Positions 34,222-46,316 of a DNA stretch of 64,000 bases are shown in pieces. Each line of letters begins with the position of its first letter. Within the stretch, counting starts at the first letter, position 1. The position numbers and the translations under genes are program-made. The notes under the pieces were generated by a model. That model was not told where the DNA came from. It made no database searches and was given only the letters and a program-made list of their open reading frames with translations. The stretch lies in the NCBI GenBank assembly GCA_023014365.1, contig JAEBUN010000006.1, positions 1,736,001 through 1,800,000 of the forward strand, in the 5' to 3' direction. Source of the DNA: Lepiota brunneoincarnata (taxonomy: Eukaryota > Basidiomycota > Agaricomycetes > Agaricales > Agaricaceae).

Positions 34222-35374
34222 GCAGTCGATCGTTATGCTCTCCCGCGCTCATCTCTCTTAACTCCTTTCTTCCTATACTCTAGATTGCGGACTTCCACAT
34301 GCGGATGAAAGCCCGTTGGACTTGGATATTCCATCTCTCTTCTCTCCTCCTTCGACTCTGCGACACCTAAAATCCTCAATCCTCTCAAAGGATCCCTCTA
34401 TCCTATCCCCCGCTCCGGACTTGGATGCCTAATTTATCCTCTACTTCCTTACTTTTCGGTGGGCATGCTTGGAGATTTCTTGGATGCCCTTGTACATATA
34501 CGCGCAGATCCGTTATGTAGAAGTGTTTGGTTATGATGTAGTGATGATGGATCAGACTGATGGTTTTATGATTTCTGACCTGGCGTAGTTCCTCCACTCC
34601 CCTCTCGTGTTTTATAAATATACTTTCGGATATCGCTTGTTCTTTCATTTGGCTTGATACATTTAACTCTTTACTCCTATCTTGTTTACATGGATTGGTT
34701 TCGTAGTTATTTACTATGTCTAGATGACAGTGCCGGATTTGTGCTTTTGCTCTATCTCTAGAGGCGTGATAACATTGGTTGGAATGCGGATATACAAGGA
34801 AAAAACTACACCATATCATAAAGAAAGGAGCGAGCAATTGACAATGCTCATCATCTACTGGACTTGCTAGATTTATTTGCCAGTATATGTATACTGTACT
34901 GTAGGTACCCAGGTCGTGCATAATGGTCAATTAATAGGCAACTTGCATCTAGGCTGTTCTAATATGTTGGCATGGCTATCCTTGCTTATCGAACCCTTCT
35001 TTGTCGAGGCAACAACTTACTTGCTGATGGAAAGCCCCAGCATAATATTGGTGCGATGGTAAAATGTGTTGAAGAAGAAAAGGAATACGGCATTTCGTGT
35101 GTCTGTGAGAATGAGGGAGAAGCTGCCTGGTGGGTTGACTTGCCTGTTTTGTAGGGATGGACCCAGAGAACTGACCCGATGGCCTTTTCAGGTTAGTGAG
35201 AAAAAGTCCCATGGACCCCTCCACCGGTGGGATAACTGCATAAAGTCCGTGAGAGACTGCTATCTGTGATTCTGATAGCCCTAGGTTGATTCAGGCCATG
35301 ATGCTTCTCTGACTCTCCGCTATAAATTGGAATCAACTCCATTATCGGAGAAAGTAATTCCCCCTAACTTCGAG
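34222..35374. other. Intergenic, 3' part belongs to the P450 repeat
   Basis: 34222-34980 holds no supported gene; the minus-strand ORF at 34403-34930 has no motif. From about 35005 the sequence matches 38020-38340 upstream of the second P450 copy. It includes a TATA-like tataaat at about 35321, some 50 bp before the first P450 ATG. Confidence 0.5.
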
Positions 35375-37775
35375 ATGCTGAATCTCACAAAGTTCATCGA
35401 TCTATGGCTTAATGTCATGAAATATCTCAAACTACACCCTGCAAGGGCAGCAGCAGCAGCATTTGCCGCCCTGATTGCTGTAGTTCGTATCTACCGAGGC
35501 CGTCGACGTCGTAGAACACCCAGACTGCCAGGACCACCTAGCCAGAGCTTCCTCTTCGGCGTTACCACAAAACTCTTTCCTTCGTCTGATATGGGTTTTG
35601 TTTACCAAGAATGGGAACGGATTTATGGACCCGTTTACCAGATACCGGCGAGCATGCGATCTAGACACGTCGTGCTAAGCGATCCCAAGGCTATCGCACA
35701 TGTATTTTCGAAGGACACCACGACGTATCACCAGCCGGCTTTGCAAAGAGCCGTCTCTCGAGGGCTGGTGAGTTCATTACCGAACACTTTTCTGAGCCTT
35801 CCGTCATGTTCCGTCTCAGTATGGTGACCTTTTGACGGCGATGGAAGGAGAGACTCACAAGAGGTTCGTCGTTTTCTTTCTGCTCTGATGATCTAGGTAA
35901 TATACGTTTGAGCAGGCAGCGAAAGGCCCTATCTTCCGCATTCTCTATTGCAGCCATTCGTAATCTGACTCCCTGTGTTCTTGGATTCCGCTTACGAGGT
36001 TAGCCGAACATCACACTGAAACTATCCATTTTCAAGGTTGATCTGTCTCATAGCTCAAAGCGGCATGGGAATCATCTTTTCAATTGTCGGACGGCTCGTC
36101 AAATGGTGTAATAATTGACGTTCAGAAATGGTGAGTCTTGGCACCCATGCCTCCTCCGAACATCATCTTGAATCTGTAATTCTTGTATGTTAGGATGAAC
36201 TATCTCTCGTATGTTACACATCCCTCGTTACTCCCTCTTTTTCAATTCTCGATACCCCCTAGGTTGGATAATATCGGAAAGGCTGGATTCTCGCATGATT
36301 TTGGCACGCTGAAGAACCAAACATCTTCGGTCATGACTGCTCTTAATTCCTTCAACGAAGTCAATCCCTCCCCTTTTATCGTGGTGTATTTGCTTGTTGG
36401 GCCCTTCTTCCCCAATCTCTTCGCCTAAGATACGAAACAAGAGAGTGGAGAAAGCTCGTGGAAGTAGCTACGATTCTGAAAGAAATAGCCCGTCGACTTT
36501 TTGAACAAGGCAAGCAAGGAGGCCGAAGACGGTAACTTTGTCGATCAGATCGATACTTGGGGTTCTGAGTATGTGATTTCTGCCCTGAGCATCCCCTTAT
36601 GCTGATGATCGCTTGTGCATAGTTCGGTCAGGAAAGCATGAGCTCTAGCGTCCTCTCTGTCAACCGATGAAATTATTGCCCAAGTACGTGACCATCGTTC
36701 GCGTCAGCACATGTGTAACCCTGACTAATACGGCTGTACAGATTGTACGTACCTTTCTTGCCCCTCCAATATTTACATTAAACTAATATGAACGGAGAAT
36801 ATGTTCATTCTGGCGGGGTACTGAAACAACGGCAAGTGAGTTCTGCCGACATTCCCACCGAGATTTCTGTTAGAGAAGCTCACAACCGCTTTTTATGTTA
36901 TTCACAGCGGCCTTAACGGTAAATTTAGTTCGTTGTTCCCAGAGGGGTCGATTCTTGAACTTTCCCAGTGGGCTCTCATTGAGCTTGCCCGTCGCTCAGA
37001 TGTCCAAGAGGCTCTACGCACCGAACTCCGGAATTCCTTCGCAGCCGGAGAAGACCCCACATACGACCAGCTGACGAACAATCTACCATACCTCGATGCC
37101 TTCGTATGCGAAATACTGAGACTCCATCCTCCACTACCTCAAGCAAAACGTGAAGTCCGTCCCCTAAATCGGGTCATCTCTTATTTCTTTGTCCCTTCAT
37201 ACTGACAGCCGTCTGATCAGACAGGTGAAGATGACATGATCCCACTAACGGACCCCATACGGACAGAGTCTGGGACGATGATTGATAGCTTTGTTCGTGG
37301 CGAAGGGTACGGTCATCCATGTCCCCTTGGCAGGCGTGAATATGTCAGAGACTCTGTGGGGACCGGATGCAGGGACATTCGATCCAGGCCGGTGGTTAGT
37401 CCCCGAAAATGATAATAAAGGGGGGAAAGAGGAAGTAAAAGGCTACCGAAACCTACTGACCTTCGGTTATGGACCAAGGATGTGCTTGGCGAGACATTTC
37501 GCGTTAACAGAGATAAAGGTGAGGGTCGAAGCTCAGATCTTGCTTTAACGCAAGTGACCCGCGTCCCTAGGCTGTCATATCAGTTCTATCCCGCAACTTT
37601 ACATTTGAGTTCCCCAATGGGCCATCGACAAAGTTGGGGAGCCACTTTTTTCGCCCCAAGGTGGCGGGCGAGGAAGCTCTGAAAGTGCCTGTTATTGTGC
37701 GAAGGGTGGTGGTTGGCAGAAGTCGTTAATGTCTATAACCTCTAGTCCATCCCGTGATGATTTCAACTGAAACAT
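35005..37775 (+). repeat. P450 tandem unit 1
   Basis: This unit contains promoter flank, P450 copy 1 and its 3' flank (through ggttggcagaagtcgttaatg). It matches unit 2 at about 38020-40905 in order and orientation, including intron positions. The unit is about 2.8-3.0 kb. Confidence 0.8.
35375..37729 (+). pseudogene. Cytochrome P450, tandem copy 1 (frame-disrupted)
   Basis: This encodes a heme-thiolate monooxygenase. The start is the ATG at 35375; an upstream in-frame TTG is not a start. There is an N-terminal anchor helix, a basic stretch (RGRRRRRTPRLPGPP), then SSDMGFVYQEWERIYGPVY. The I-helix AGYETT lies near 36820, EILRLHPP is the ExxR motif, and GPDAGTFDPGRW is the PERF-region equivalent. 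The heme loop is FGYGPRMCLARHF, with the axial Cys present. At least six positions need one base removed (about 35978, 36552, 36628, 36652, 36827 and 37293), and a further one near 36425 is shared with copy 2. The C-terminus ends RRVVVGRSR. The family is not assignable by eye. Either a pseudogene or heavily affected by sequence error. Confidence 0.75.
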
Positions 37776-38019
37776 GGATCCTACTTCAATGAATGAATAA
37801 ATGATGGTCGCAGATGCAATTAACATTGCCCAAAAGAGGTGATTTGCAGACATAGACCCCACGAATCACCCAAACAGGAACAATGACTCTAGATTTATAG
37901 CCTTTCTTCAAGCTTAAAGATATATAAACACTGCTCTCCATGATGGGGTCTTTATATTGTCACCAGTCTCAAGTGTGGACAGCTGACAACGCTCATCAAA
38001 CCCTCCCTGTTTGAGACGA

Positions 38020-40905
38020 CGACTTACTTGCTGATGGAAAGCCCCAGCATAATATTGGTGTGATGAAAAATATGTGTCGAAGAAAAGGAATATAACATTT
38101 CATGTGTCTGTGAGAATGGGACAGAAGCTACCTGGTGGGTTAACTTTCCTGTTTTTGCAAGATGAACCGATAGAACCGATCTGATTGTCCTTTCAAGCCA
38201 GTGACAAGTTCCATGGACTCTTCTCCTTGACGGTGGGATAGCTGCACAAAACCGTGAGAGGCTGCTATCTGTGATTCTGAACCCTGATTAAGCTAGGTTG
38301 ATCTAGGCCATGATGCTTCTCTAACCCGCTATAAGTTGAAATCACCTCCATTATCGCAGAAAATACTTCCCCAACTTCGAGATGCTGAACCTCACAAAGT
38401 GTATCGACCTCTGGCTCGGTGCCGTGAAGTATCTCAAACTAAACCCCGCGAGGGCAGCAGCCGCCTTCGCCGCCCTGCTTGCTGTAGTTCGTATCTACCA
38501 AGGCCGTCGGCGTCGTAGAACACCCCGACTGCCAGGACCACCCAGCCAGAGCTTCCTTTTCGGAATTACCACAAAACTCTTTCCTTCATCCGATATGGGT
38601 GGTATTTACCAAGAGTGGGAACGGATTTATGGACCCGTCTACCAGATACCGGCGAGCATGGGCTCTAGACAAGTCATACTAAACTGATCCCAAGGCTATT
38701 GCACATTTCTTTTCGAAGGACACCACGACGTATCACCAGCCGGCTTTGCAGAGAACCGTCTCTCGAGGGTTGGTGAGTTCATGGCCCAACACTTTCTGAG
38801 CCTTCTGTCACATTTCGTCCTAGTATGGTGACCTTTTGACGGCTATGGAAGGAGAGACTCACAAGAGGTTCGTCGTTTTCTTTCTGCTCCTGTGGTCTGG
38901 ACAATATATATGGTTGTGCAGACAGCGAAAGGCCTTATCTTCGGCATTCTCGATTGCAGCCATTCGTAATCTGACCCCTGTGTTCTTGGATTCCGCTTAC
39001 GAGGTGAGCCGAATATCAGACTGAAACTATCCGCTTCAAAGATTGATCTGTCTCACAGCTCAAAGCGGCATGGGAATCATCTTTTCAATCATTGGACGGC
39101 TCGTCTGGTAGTGTAATAATTGACGTTCAGAAGTGGTGAGTCTTGGCGTCTATGCCTCCTCCGAACATCGTCTTGAATCTTTACTCCTTGTATGTTAGGA
39201 TGAACTATCTCTCGTATGCTACACATCCTTCATTATCCTGTCTCTTTTCTTCTCTAATTCTCGATACCCCCTAGATTGGATAGTATCGGAAAAGCTGGAT
39301 TCTCGCATGATTTTGGCACGCTGAAGGGCCAAACATCTTCGGTCATGACTGCTCTCGATTCCTTCAACGAAGTCGGCCCCTCCCTTTTTATCATGGTGTA
39401 TTTGCTTGTCGGGCCCTTCTTCCCCAATCTCTTCGCCTAAGATACGGAACAAGCGATTGGAGAAGCTCGTGGAGGTAGCTGCGATTTTGAAAGAAATAGC
39501 CACCGACTTTTTGAACAAGGCAAGCAAGGAGACCGAAGACGGTAAATTTATTGACAGATCGATACTTGGGGTTCTAGGTATGTGATTTCTGCCCTGAGTA
39601 TTGTTTGGGAGGCGTATCTCCTTATGCTGACAATCGCTTGTGCATAGTTCGGTCGGAAAGCATGAGCTCTAGCGTCTCTCTGTCAACTGATGAAATCATT
39701 GCCCAAGTACGTGACTATCGTTCGTGCCGGCCCATATAACCTTGACCAACACGGCCGTACAGATCGTATGTACCTTTCCTGCCCCTCCAATATTTACCTT
39801 AAAATGATATGCACGGAGAATATGTTTATTCTGGCGGGGTATGAAACAACGGCAAGTGAGTTCTGCTGACATTCTCACCGAGAATTCTGTTAGAAAATCT
39901 CACAACCGCTTTTTATGTTATTCACAGCGACCTTGACGGTAAATTTAGTTCGTTGTTCTCAGAGGGGTCGATTCTTGAATTTTCCCAGTGGGCCCTCATT
40001 GAGCTTGCCCGTCGCTCAGATGTCCAAGAGGCTCTGCGCACCGAACTCCGGAATTCCTTTGCAGCCGGAGAAGACCCCACATACGACCAGCTGATGAACA
40101 ATCTACCATACCTCGATGCCTTCAGTATGCGAAATACTGAGGCTCCATCCGCCACTACCACAAGCAATACGTGAAGTCCGTCCCCTTATATCGGGTTACC
40201 TCTATTTTCTCTTGCCCCCTTCATACTGACAGCCGTCTGATCAGACAGGTGAAGATGACTATGATCCCACTAACGGACCCCTATACAGACAGGATCTGGT
40301 GACGATGATTGATAGCTTGTTCGTGGCGAAGGGTACAGTCATCCGTGTCCCCTTGGCAGGCGTGAATATGTCAGAGACCCTGTGGGGACCGGACGCAGGG
40401 ACATTCAATCCAGGCCGGTGGCTGATCCCGGGAAATGCTAACAAAGGGGGGAAAGAGGAAGTAAAAGGCTACCGAAACCTATTGACTTTCGCTTATGGAC
40501 CAAGGATATGCCTGGCAAGACACTTCGCGTTAACAGAAATAAAGGTGAGGGTCGATGCTCAGATTTTGCTTTAACCCAAGTGATCCGCGTCCACTAGGCT
40601 GTCATATCGGTCCTGGCCCGCAACTTTACATTTGAGTTCCCCAATGGGCCATCGACAAAGTTGGGGAGCCATTTTCTGCGCCCCAAGGTGGCGGGTGAGG
40701 AAGCTCTGAGAGTGCCTGTTATTGTGCGAAGGGTAGTGTAGGGATCAATCGACTCCTACTTTGTAAATGCCTATTCTGATTCATATACTCTTCATGATTT
40801 TTTGTGAACGGATAGGATAGTGAGGCGTAGGGGATTTGTGGTTGGCAGAAGTCGTAAATGCATATAACCCCTGGGCCCAGCCAGTCCACCCCGTGATGAC
40901 CCCAA
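38020..40905 (+). repeat. P450 tandem unit 2
   Basis: This is the second copy of the P450 unit, with matching upstream flank (from about acttgctgatggaaagcccc, 38026) and matching 3' flank ending near the fourth line after the stop. It is the better preserved of the two units. Confidence 0.8.
38382..40741 (+). pseudogene. Cytochrome P450, tandem copy 2 (few frame breaks)
   Basis: This copy has the same exon plan as copy 1. It reads MLNLTKCIDLWLGAVKYLKL and the basic LPGPP hinge, then SSDMGGIYQEWERIYGPVY, TYHQPAL, an intact middle part (KIRNKRLEKLVEVAAILKEIA), AGYETT in the I helix, GPDAGTFNPGRW, and the heme loop FAYGPRICLARHF, where an Ala replaces the usual second Gly. It ends VPVIVRRVV. 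Breaks needing one base removed are near 38684 (aaactgatccc), 39437 (ctcttcgcctaag, shared with copy 1) and 40133 (ttcagtatgcg, just before the ExxR helix). The lesion near 39437 may instead be an intron of about 46 nt from gtgtatttgc to cctaag. Close to functional if the remaining indels are errors. Confidence 0.75.
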
Positions 40906-40998
40906 CTGAAACGGCCAGTGTTGTGCCTGAATCGTACATTATAACATATCAATCGGCTACAGAATGTGACAGAGAGCGGCAGCGACAGGTGTCTACAC

Positions 40999-43505
40999 TT
41001 ATCTCCTGTTCGTCTTTCCAGCTTTCCGTTTGCCAGAGTAGAGGTGCTTGGGCTGTGCATGGCAGTCAGTTCGAACTGAACGGAGGTAACGGGGGAGTAT
41101 ACACAAACCATTTTAACTCTAATAGCACGATCGCTCTCGCCAGCCTTTGCGAGCATATTTCGAGGTCGTTGTCCAAGGTTACGCAGCTTCGTAGCCCGAT
41201 TCGCTTGCTAAAATTCATTCAGTTCATGCACGCGATCGTGGAAGATAACACAAAAGACGCACCGCCTCATCCCGCATACCAGCCAAAGTACGGTTAGACC
41301 TTGGCGCCCGCTTCGCAGCAACAGTACCCCAATTCGTCTTTGCTTTCTTGCTCAAAGGTCGTTCATCCTCATCCACGTCCATCCAACCACCCTTGTCGTC
41401 GCTGTCACTGCCATCGTCACTATCACGATCTGCTGCATCCACATCCATATCGTCTTCGTCTTCGTCTTCTTGGCGTTTCCGCTTCCCCTGCGCTGATCGG
41501 ATCTTGGCGATGCGTTCTGCCCGTTCCTGTATTCTGCTCGGGTCCAATCCGGCCTGAGTGAGTTCGTCCGTGAGCTCGGTGAGCGTGCGGAGACCTGCAG
41601 TACGTGGGAGACGGGCTTGGTTCTTTTTAGATTTCTTGATGCTTTGTGATTTGATTTTGTGTTGGAGGGCGATATGGGCCTCTGCGGCTTCTCGTTCGTC
41701 TGCCGAGTCGGGCTGAGTACCAATGTTAATTAATTTATGGAGGATTTGAAATGAACTGGAGAGAGTGGAAACGTACCAGCTCTTCGTCACTGTTGTAATA
41801 CCCTTCAGCTTCCAGCCGCTCTTCCTCGCGTTCTAGAGCCTCGAGTTTCTCTGCGATATCGGGATCAATGAAATCGGCGACGTTCTTTCCGTCCATTATT
41901 TCAGGTATGGTGTCCGTCTTCCATTCGGGGTTGGCCAGGATATAGTCCTCTGTGGTAGAATAAGTTTACCACGAATCTTGGAAAACCCACAAGCAAATCG
42001 CAACGCACTCTTCATATTAATATTAAAGACACCAGCTCCACCCTCTTCAACCTCGACATCTCGTAACAACCTGCGCTTGGCCGGATCCTCCTTGTCATAC
42101 TTCTTCTTCTCTTTAAGAGCATCAGGGATAAATGGTGCACGGACCACATCATCACGAGGTTTCGGTTGTGCGACATGTATCCGATTTGCAATGGCGTTGA
42201 TTTTGCTGCCTCTGAGCTTATTTTCGACACGATGCGCAAGAAGGGCGTCGCAAGCTTTGTGTTTGAGGTCCATGACACCCTCATCGGAGTAGCATGACAC
42301 TTGAACGCATTGCACGTCTTCCCCATCGATGATTTCTTGTACGAGGGTACGGTTTTCGGGAGTGAGATCTTCGAGTCGGGTGACGTCGATTTTGTTGATG
42401 ACGAGTACGACAGGTTTACCGCTGAAAAGGGGTTTGATGGAATGAAAAAGTTGGCACTTGGGGGGGGGGTTTAGAAATGTGAGGTTTTTGGCCCCTGGAG
42501 TGTGGGAGGGTGGTGGGAAGGAAAACGCACCTGAGCTTCGATGTTGTACCCACACTGTTCACTCAGATCCATGAAATACAGGACACAGGCCTTCAAATGG
42601 GCCAGAGCAGTGATACTCTGCATTTCAATTGTATTCATCTCTTGCAGTGGATGGTCAAGGATACCGGGGGTATCAATAACCTGCCACCGTAGGTATTTGT
42701 AGTCCAAGTGACCGACGAAGAGGGATTTAGTTGTGAAGGCGTAGGGTTGGACATCGACGTCCGCTCGAGTGACCTTGTTCATGAAAGACGATTTTCCAAC
42801 GTTGGGGTAACCGCAAACGAGTAATGTCCGGGTGTTGGGATCGATGGCAGGCAAACGGGAGATGTGTTGTCGGACTTGCTCGAGGTATGCGAGGGGATCT
42901 TTCTGTCGTCTCATGATGGTGGCCATTCTGTTCAAGTGTAAGTTTTATAAACATGGGTGCTGGAGGAATGAAGTGCTCACCGACCAAGGGCTGCCTTCTT
43001 GAGCTGTTTGCAGCGATACAAGCTATCACCGAATTTGAGTAGTCGGACATAGTCCTTCGCCACCTGATCAATCAAATGGCGAGCTGTCCGTAGTTGTCCG
43101 AGTGCCAACTTGTAGTGATTTTTGTCATATAGTACATTCATGAGGGAAGAGAGGAATGGGTGGAGGTCCTGAAGGATAGTACGATCTGCAACTGATTCCC
43201 TCGAAGTGAAGATCTTCTAGAATTACTTACATCAAGCATGGGAAACTCTGTTAAGATTGCGCCCAACTTTTCATCAAATGAATCTTGTGTGAACTTGACT
43301 TTTCGCATGTAGAAATTTCGTATTCGACTAATCTTGAAGTTTTTGTGGATGACCTGCTCTGATATGAGCTCCAAAAAACGAACTCTGAGTACGATAAGTG
43401 AGTATACCGTCGGGAGTCTTCCGCTGGGTCCTTGAGAGCACGATGTCGAGAAAGTCATTTGCAGTGGGGACGGGCGCAATGGCCTTGAGGACCGCTTGTC
43501 GACAT
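40999..43505 (-). CDS. NOG1: Nucleolar GTP-binding protein 1 (NOG1)
   Basis: NOG1 is a GTPase of the Obg/CgtA type needed for 60S ribosome assembly in the nucleolus. The exons give the family's whole length: the N-terminal helical part ([58 protein letters not shown]), then G1 GYPNVGKSS, Thr in YAFTTKSL, G3 DTPG, G4 NKID, the [11 protein letters not shown] stretch, and a C-terminal basic tail ending [18 protein letters not shown] then [10 protein letters not shown]. The last exon (about 41053-40999) is short, reached through an intron beginning gtttgtgt. At the 5' end two single extra bases seem present. One lies between the ATG at 43505 and the conserved AIAPVP. The other is in a CCC run before the first intron, where removing one C restores KTPT|VIHKNFK. 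The rest is intact. An inverted NOG1 fragment lies just upstream. Confidence 0.95.
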
Positions 43506-43634
43506 GGCTGGCTTTGAGGAAAAGCGGAGGCGATCAAAAATATTTGTGTTTCGCACACTCCCACGTGCCTTATCTCCGGAATACCCGAGCGAATTCCTCA
43601 CATTTCTAACGCTAGCGCCAACTCTGATATTCTA

Positions 43635-44270
43635 TGTTAGGTGTCTCTCCTCAGACGAGGGCGTCGTGGATCTCAAAAAACAAGGCCTTTGATGCCCTTC
43701 TCGCACACCATATCGACCTCAAGCTCTTGGACAGCCAAAGCCAACACCCCGATAAAGTGTCGATGTGTTTGTATCTCCCCCCATTCATACCTGAACCATT
43801 TGTTTAATAAAGTCTCGGCTCGACTCGACGACAAACGAGAAGCTGCGGAGGCCCGCATCGCTCTCCAACGCCAATTGAATCACGAAACATCAATAAAAAA
43901 CATCAGACCATCCCCCACGTAGTACGGGTCTCCGTACCCTCGCCGAACTCGCGGACGAACTCACCAAGGCCGGGTTGGATCCGAGCAGAATACAGAACCT
44001 TGCCGAACACCTTGTCAAGATCCAAACAGCGACGTGAATGGAGAGGAACGATCTTTGAGCAGGAAAGCAAAGATAAATTGCTGCGAAGTAGGTGTCACGG
44101 TCTAGCCGCAAGCTTGTCCGGTTTGCGAGACGAGGCGGTGCGTCTTTTGCGCTCTCTTCACATTACGCTCATGAACCGAGCGACTCTTGACTCTTGACTT
44201 TAGCCGTCCAATCGGACAACGATTCGGATTATGCCTACAAGGGTGACCGCGCTATCAGAGTTGGTTTGTC
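43635..44270 (+). pseudogene. Inverted partial NOG1 pseudogene
   Basis: On the strand opposite NOG1 and beginning about 130 bp from its start codon lie eroded pieces of the C-terminal half of NOG1 in order. SSDEGVVDLK (compare [11 protein letters not shown]) is followed by ALLAHHI-like residues, [56 protein letters not shown] and finally GDRAIRV. Stops and frame changes separate them, and the intron sequences are partly retained, so it arose by DNA duplication rather than retroposition. It has no start and no G motifs. Confidence 0.85.
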
Positions 44271-44516
44271 CGTTATCCTCACCCCGTTCAAGCCACAACC
44301 GGTACACACAGCCCCAGCGCTCATGTACTGGGTTTCGTGGCCTGCCGATGCTTTCCAGCTTCCGTTGTGCACGTACATCATGTCTGTCAGACGCGCCATC
44401 ATGTCTAGATATAAGATTTGACACCCTGTGACCCCCTGAATCCACGCGTTGAGTTGAGCCGTGGAATATATCAGAAGACTCCACATCTATATCATTACAT
44501 TCAAACCTCCCTGTTC

Positions 44517-45850
44517 ATGTCCTTTATACGCCACTTCATTGACCGCTGCTTTGGCAGGACCAATAGCACTTGCCGCCTCACAATTGCCGGGCTCGACTAC
44601 AGCGGCAAAACGGCACTCCTCTATCTCCTGAAATCCTACGAATTTGTTCAGACACACGGCACCCTTGGATTCAATGTTGAAGACTTCACTCCCCCAACTA
44701 TGTCCGCCGACCAAAATGTGAAGCCAATAACAGGCTGGGACATTGGTGCCCGCTGCGGGATACAGTATATTCTTGGTTCAATAGCGATCTTTGTCAGATT
44801 GGGGGATGCATTGGTATGGGTAGTCGATAGTGCCGACAAGGAGAGATTACCTGAGAGTGTAGAAAGTCTTAAGACAGTTCTGGAAATGGTGCAGAAGGAA
44901 GAGCCAAAGACCATACCTATCCTCGTGTACGCAAACGAACTAGACGTTGTGGGAAAACTCTTACTGATTTTTCTTTCGTACGCCCAGGCTGGCCAACAAA
45001 CAGGACCTACCAAACGCCAAGAGTGTCGACGAGGTTCGAATCGCATTTTCAAAGGTGCTTTCAGGCAAGATATCTGCCGTTTTCCCAACATTCCCTGATA
45101 CGAGGCCTCGGACCTGAGGGCGGTTTACCTCAAGCCTTTGATTGGTTGAATCTCGCACTCTCCATCGCCCTGCTCAAATGAAACCCGTTCCCCCTCAGAC
45201 CAACTCCATGCAGGCACCGAAAGAGAGTCTTCTACCTCATCAATTCAATGTACGCTCCCCCGGAAATCTCGCGCAAACCTTGAATGCCTGGTTGGGCCGT
45301 ACAGAAAATGACTCCTCTCCAGACGAGTTCTTGTCCCAGTTCGACCAGGTGAACCTACCAGAGTGGGACCATTATACCCACATCCGCCTTGCATTCCTCA
45401 TTCTCGGCATGCACGGAAGGCAGAAAGGTACGGCACAAGACATTCGTGCAAATCGATGGCTATTCCTGACAAAATCGAGCAGGCAAGGACATAATCTTCA
45501 AAGGATTCGAGAAATACATACTCGAAAGCAAAGGCCTGCAGACAACGGGGCGCACATTTCATGTTACTATGACATATTTCTGGATTCAGATCGTTCACTT
45601 TGGCATACAAAATACCCCTCCTCCTCCTCCTCCCGACTCCAAGGTCGACGTAAATAATCCGAAAGAAGATTTCGCCCGCTTCTTGATTGTCAACCCATAC
45701 GTTGTTGATGGACAATTGTGGATGGATTACTACAGCAAGGATGTGATGATGGGCCAGGAGGCACGGGTCGGCATGGTACTCCCAGATAAAAAGGCACTGC
45801 CGAGCGTTGCGACTCGCGACCACGTCAATAAACTTGCCACTCCTCCCTAG
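44517..45850 (+). CDS. ARF-like GTPase with fungal C-terminal domain
   Basis: The N-terminal part (44517-45181) is a small ARF-family GTPase. It has G1 GLDYSGKT, the TLGFNVE switch I, WDIGARC in place of the usual WDxGGQ switch II, then VVDSADKERLPES, and G4 LANKQDLPNA after an intron (donor in cctcgt|gtacgc, acceptor gcccag|g). It closes with GLGPEGGLPQAFDWLNLAL. One extra base near 45091 must be removed to read TSLIRGLG. At 45178-45181 the frame ends in an ATGA overlap. A second frame (from 45178) continues KPVPPQ, SPDEFLSQF, LPEWDHYTHIRLAF, then GRQKGKDIIF across an intron, FHVTMTYFWIQIVHFG and FARFLIVNPYVVDGQLW to 45850. I recall this pair of domains as one polypeptide in Agaricomycetes. 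Here a frame step separates them. The partner of the C-terminal domain is unknown. Confidence 0.7.
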
Positions 45851-46316
45851 GCCAGAAGTGTAATCTATGTCGGTGGCCAGCGATACATTATAATGTGGAT
45901 AATAATGGGGTACGAACAATCGAACAAAGAAGGCTCAATTTCAAGTAGGGGGCATATAATAAGTGAAGGACCCCGTAGAATACCCAAGTGTTTTGACCTC
46001 TTAATCCGCAGAACAACACCCAATCTGCCCCCGTGCTCTCAAAGCTCACAAGTATTTCACGCTTGTTCTCGATTAACCATCAGAGCGTGTTTAGGACGCG
46101 CTGTACATAAATTGTGATCATGCTGAATATCTAAGGACATTCAACCCCAAGGAAACCAGATGTCTACAACAGATAGCAAGAATGAAATGAAATATGATGA
46201 GCCGTACAACAATGAGAGCAATGAGCAAATGTAGTCCGAGTACCATGCACGAAAACATACAAATCATGCACAAAAAGCAAGAGAAAAATCAAACAATAAA
46301 AAATAGAAGTACATAT
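45851..46316. other. Shared 3' region, no gene
   Basis: This is AT-rich sequence between two converging genes. No open frame with support. Confidence 0.6.

Noticed and set aside
34403..34930. 175-codon minus-strand ORF
   Set aside because: Composition is not protein-like, there is no domain, and it lies in the 3' flank of aminopeptidase P.
41301..41561. Plus-strand ORFs rich in Ser/Pro/His opposite NOG1
   Set aside because: They are antisense shadows of the acidic Asp/Glu tail of NOG1.
45030..45050. B-box-like gaggttcgaatc
   Set aside because: It lies inside the ARF-like coding exon and has no tRNA fold.
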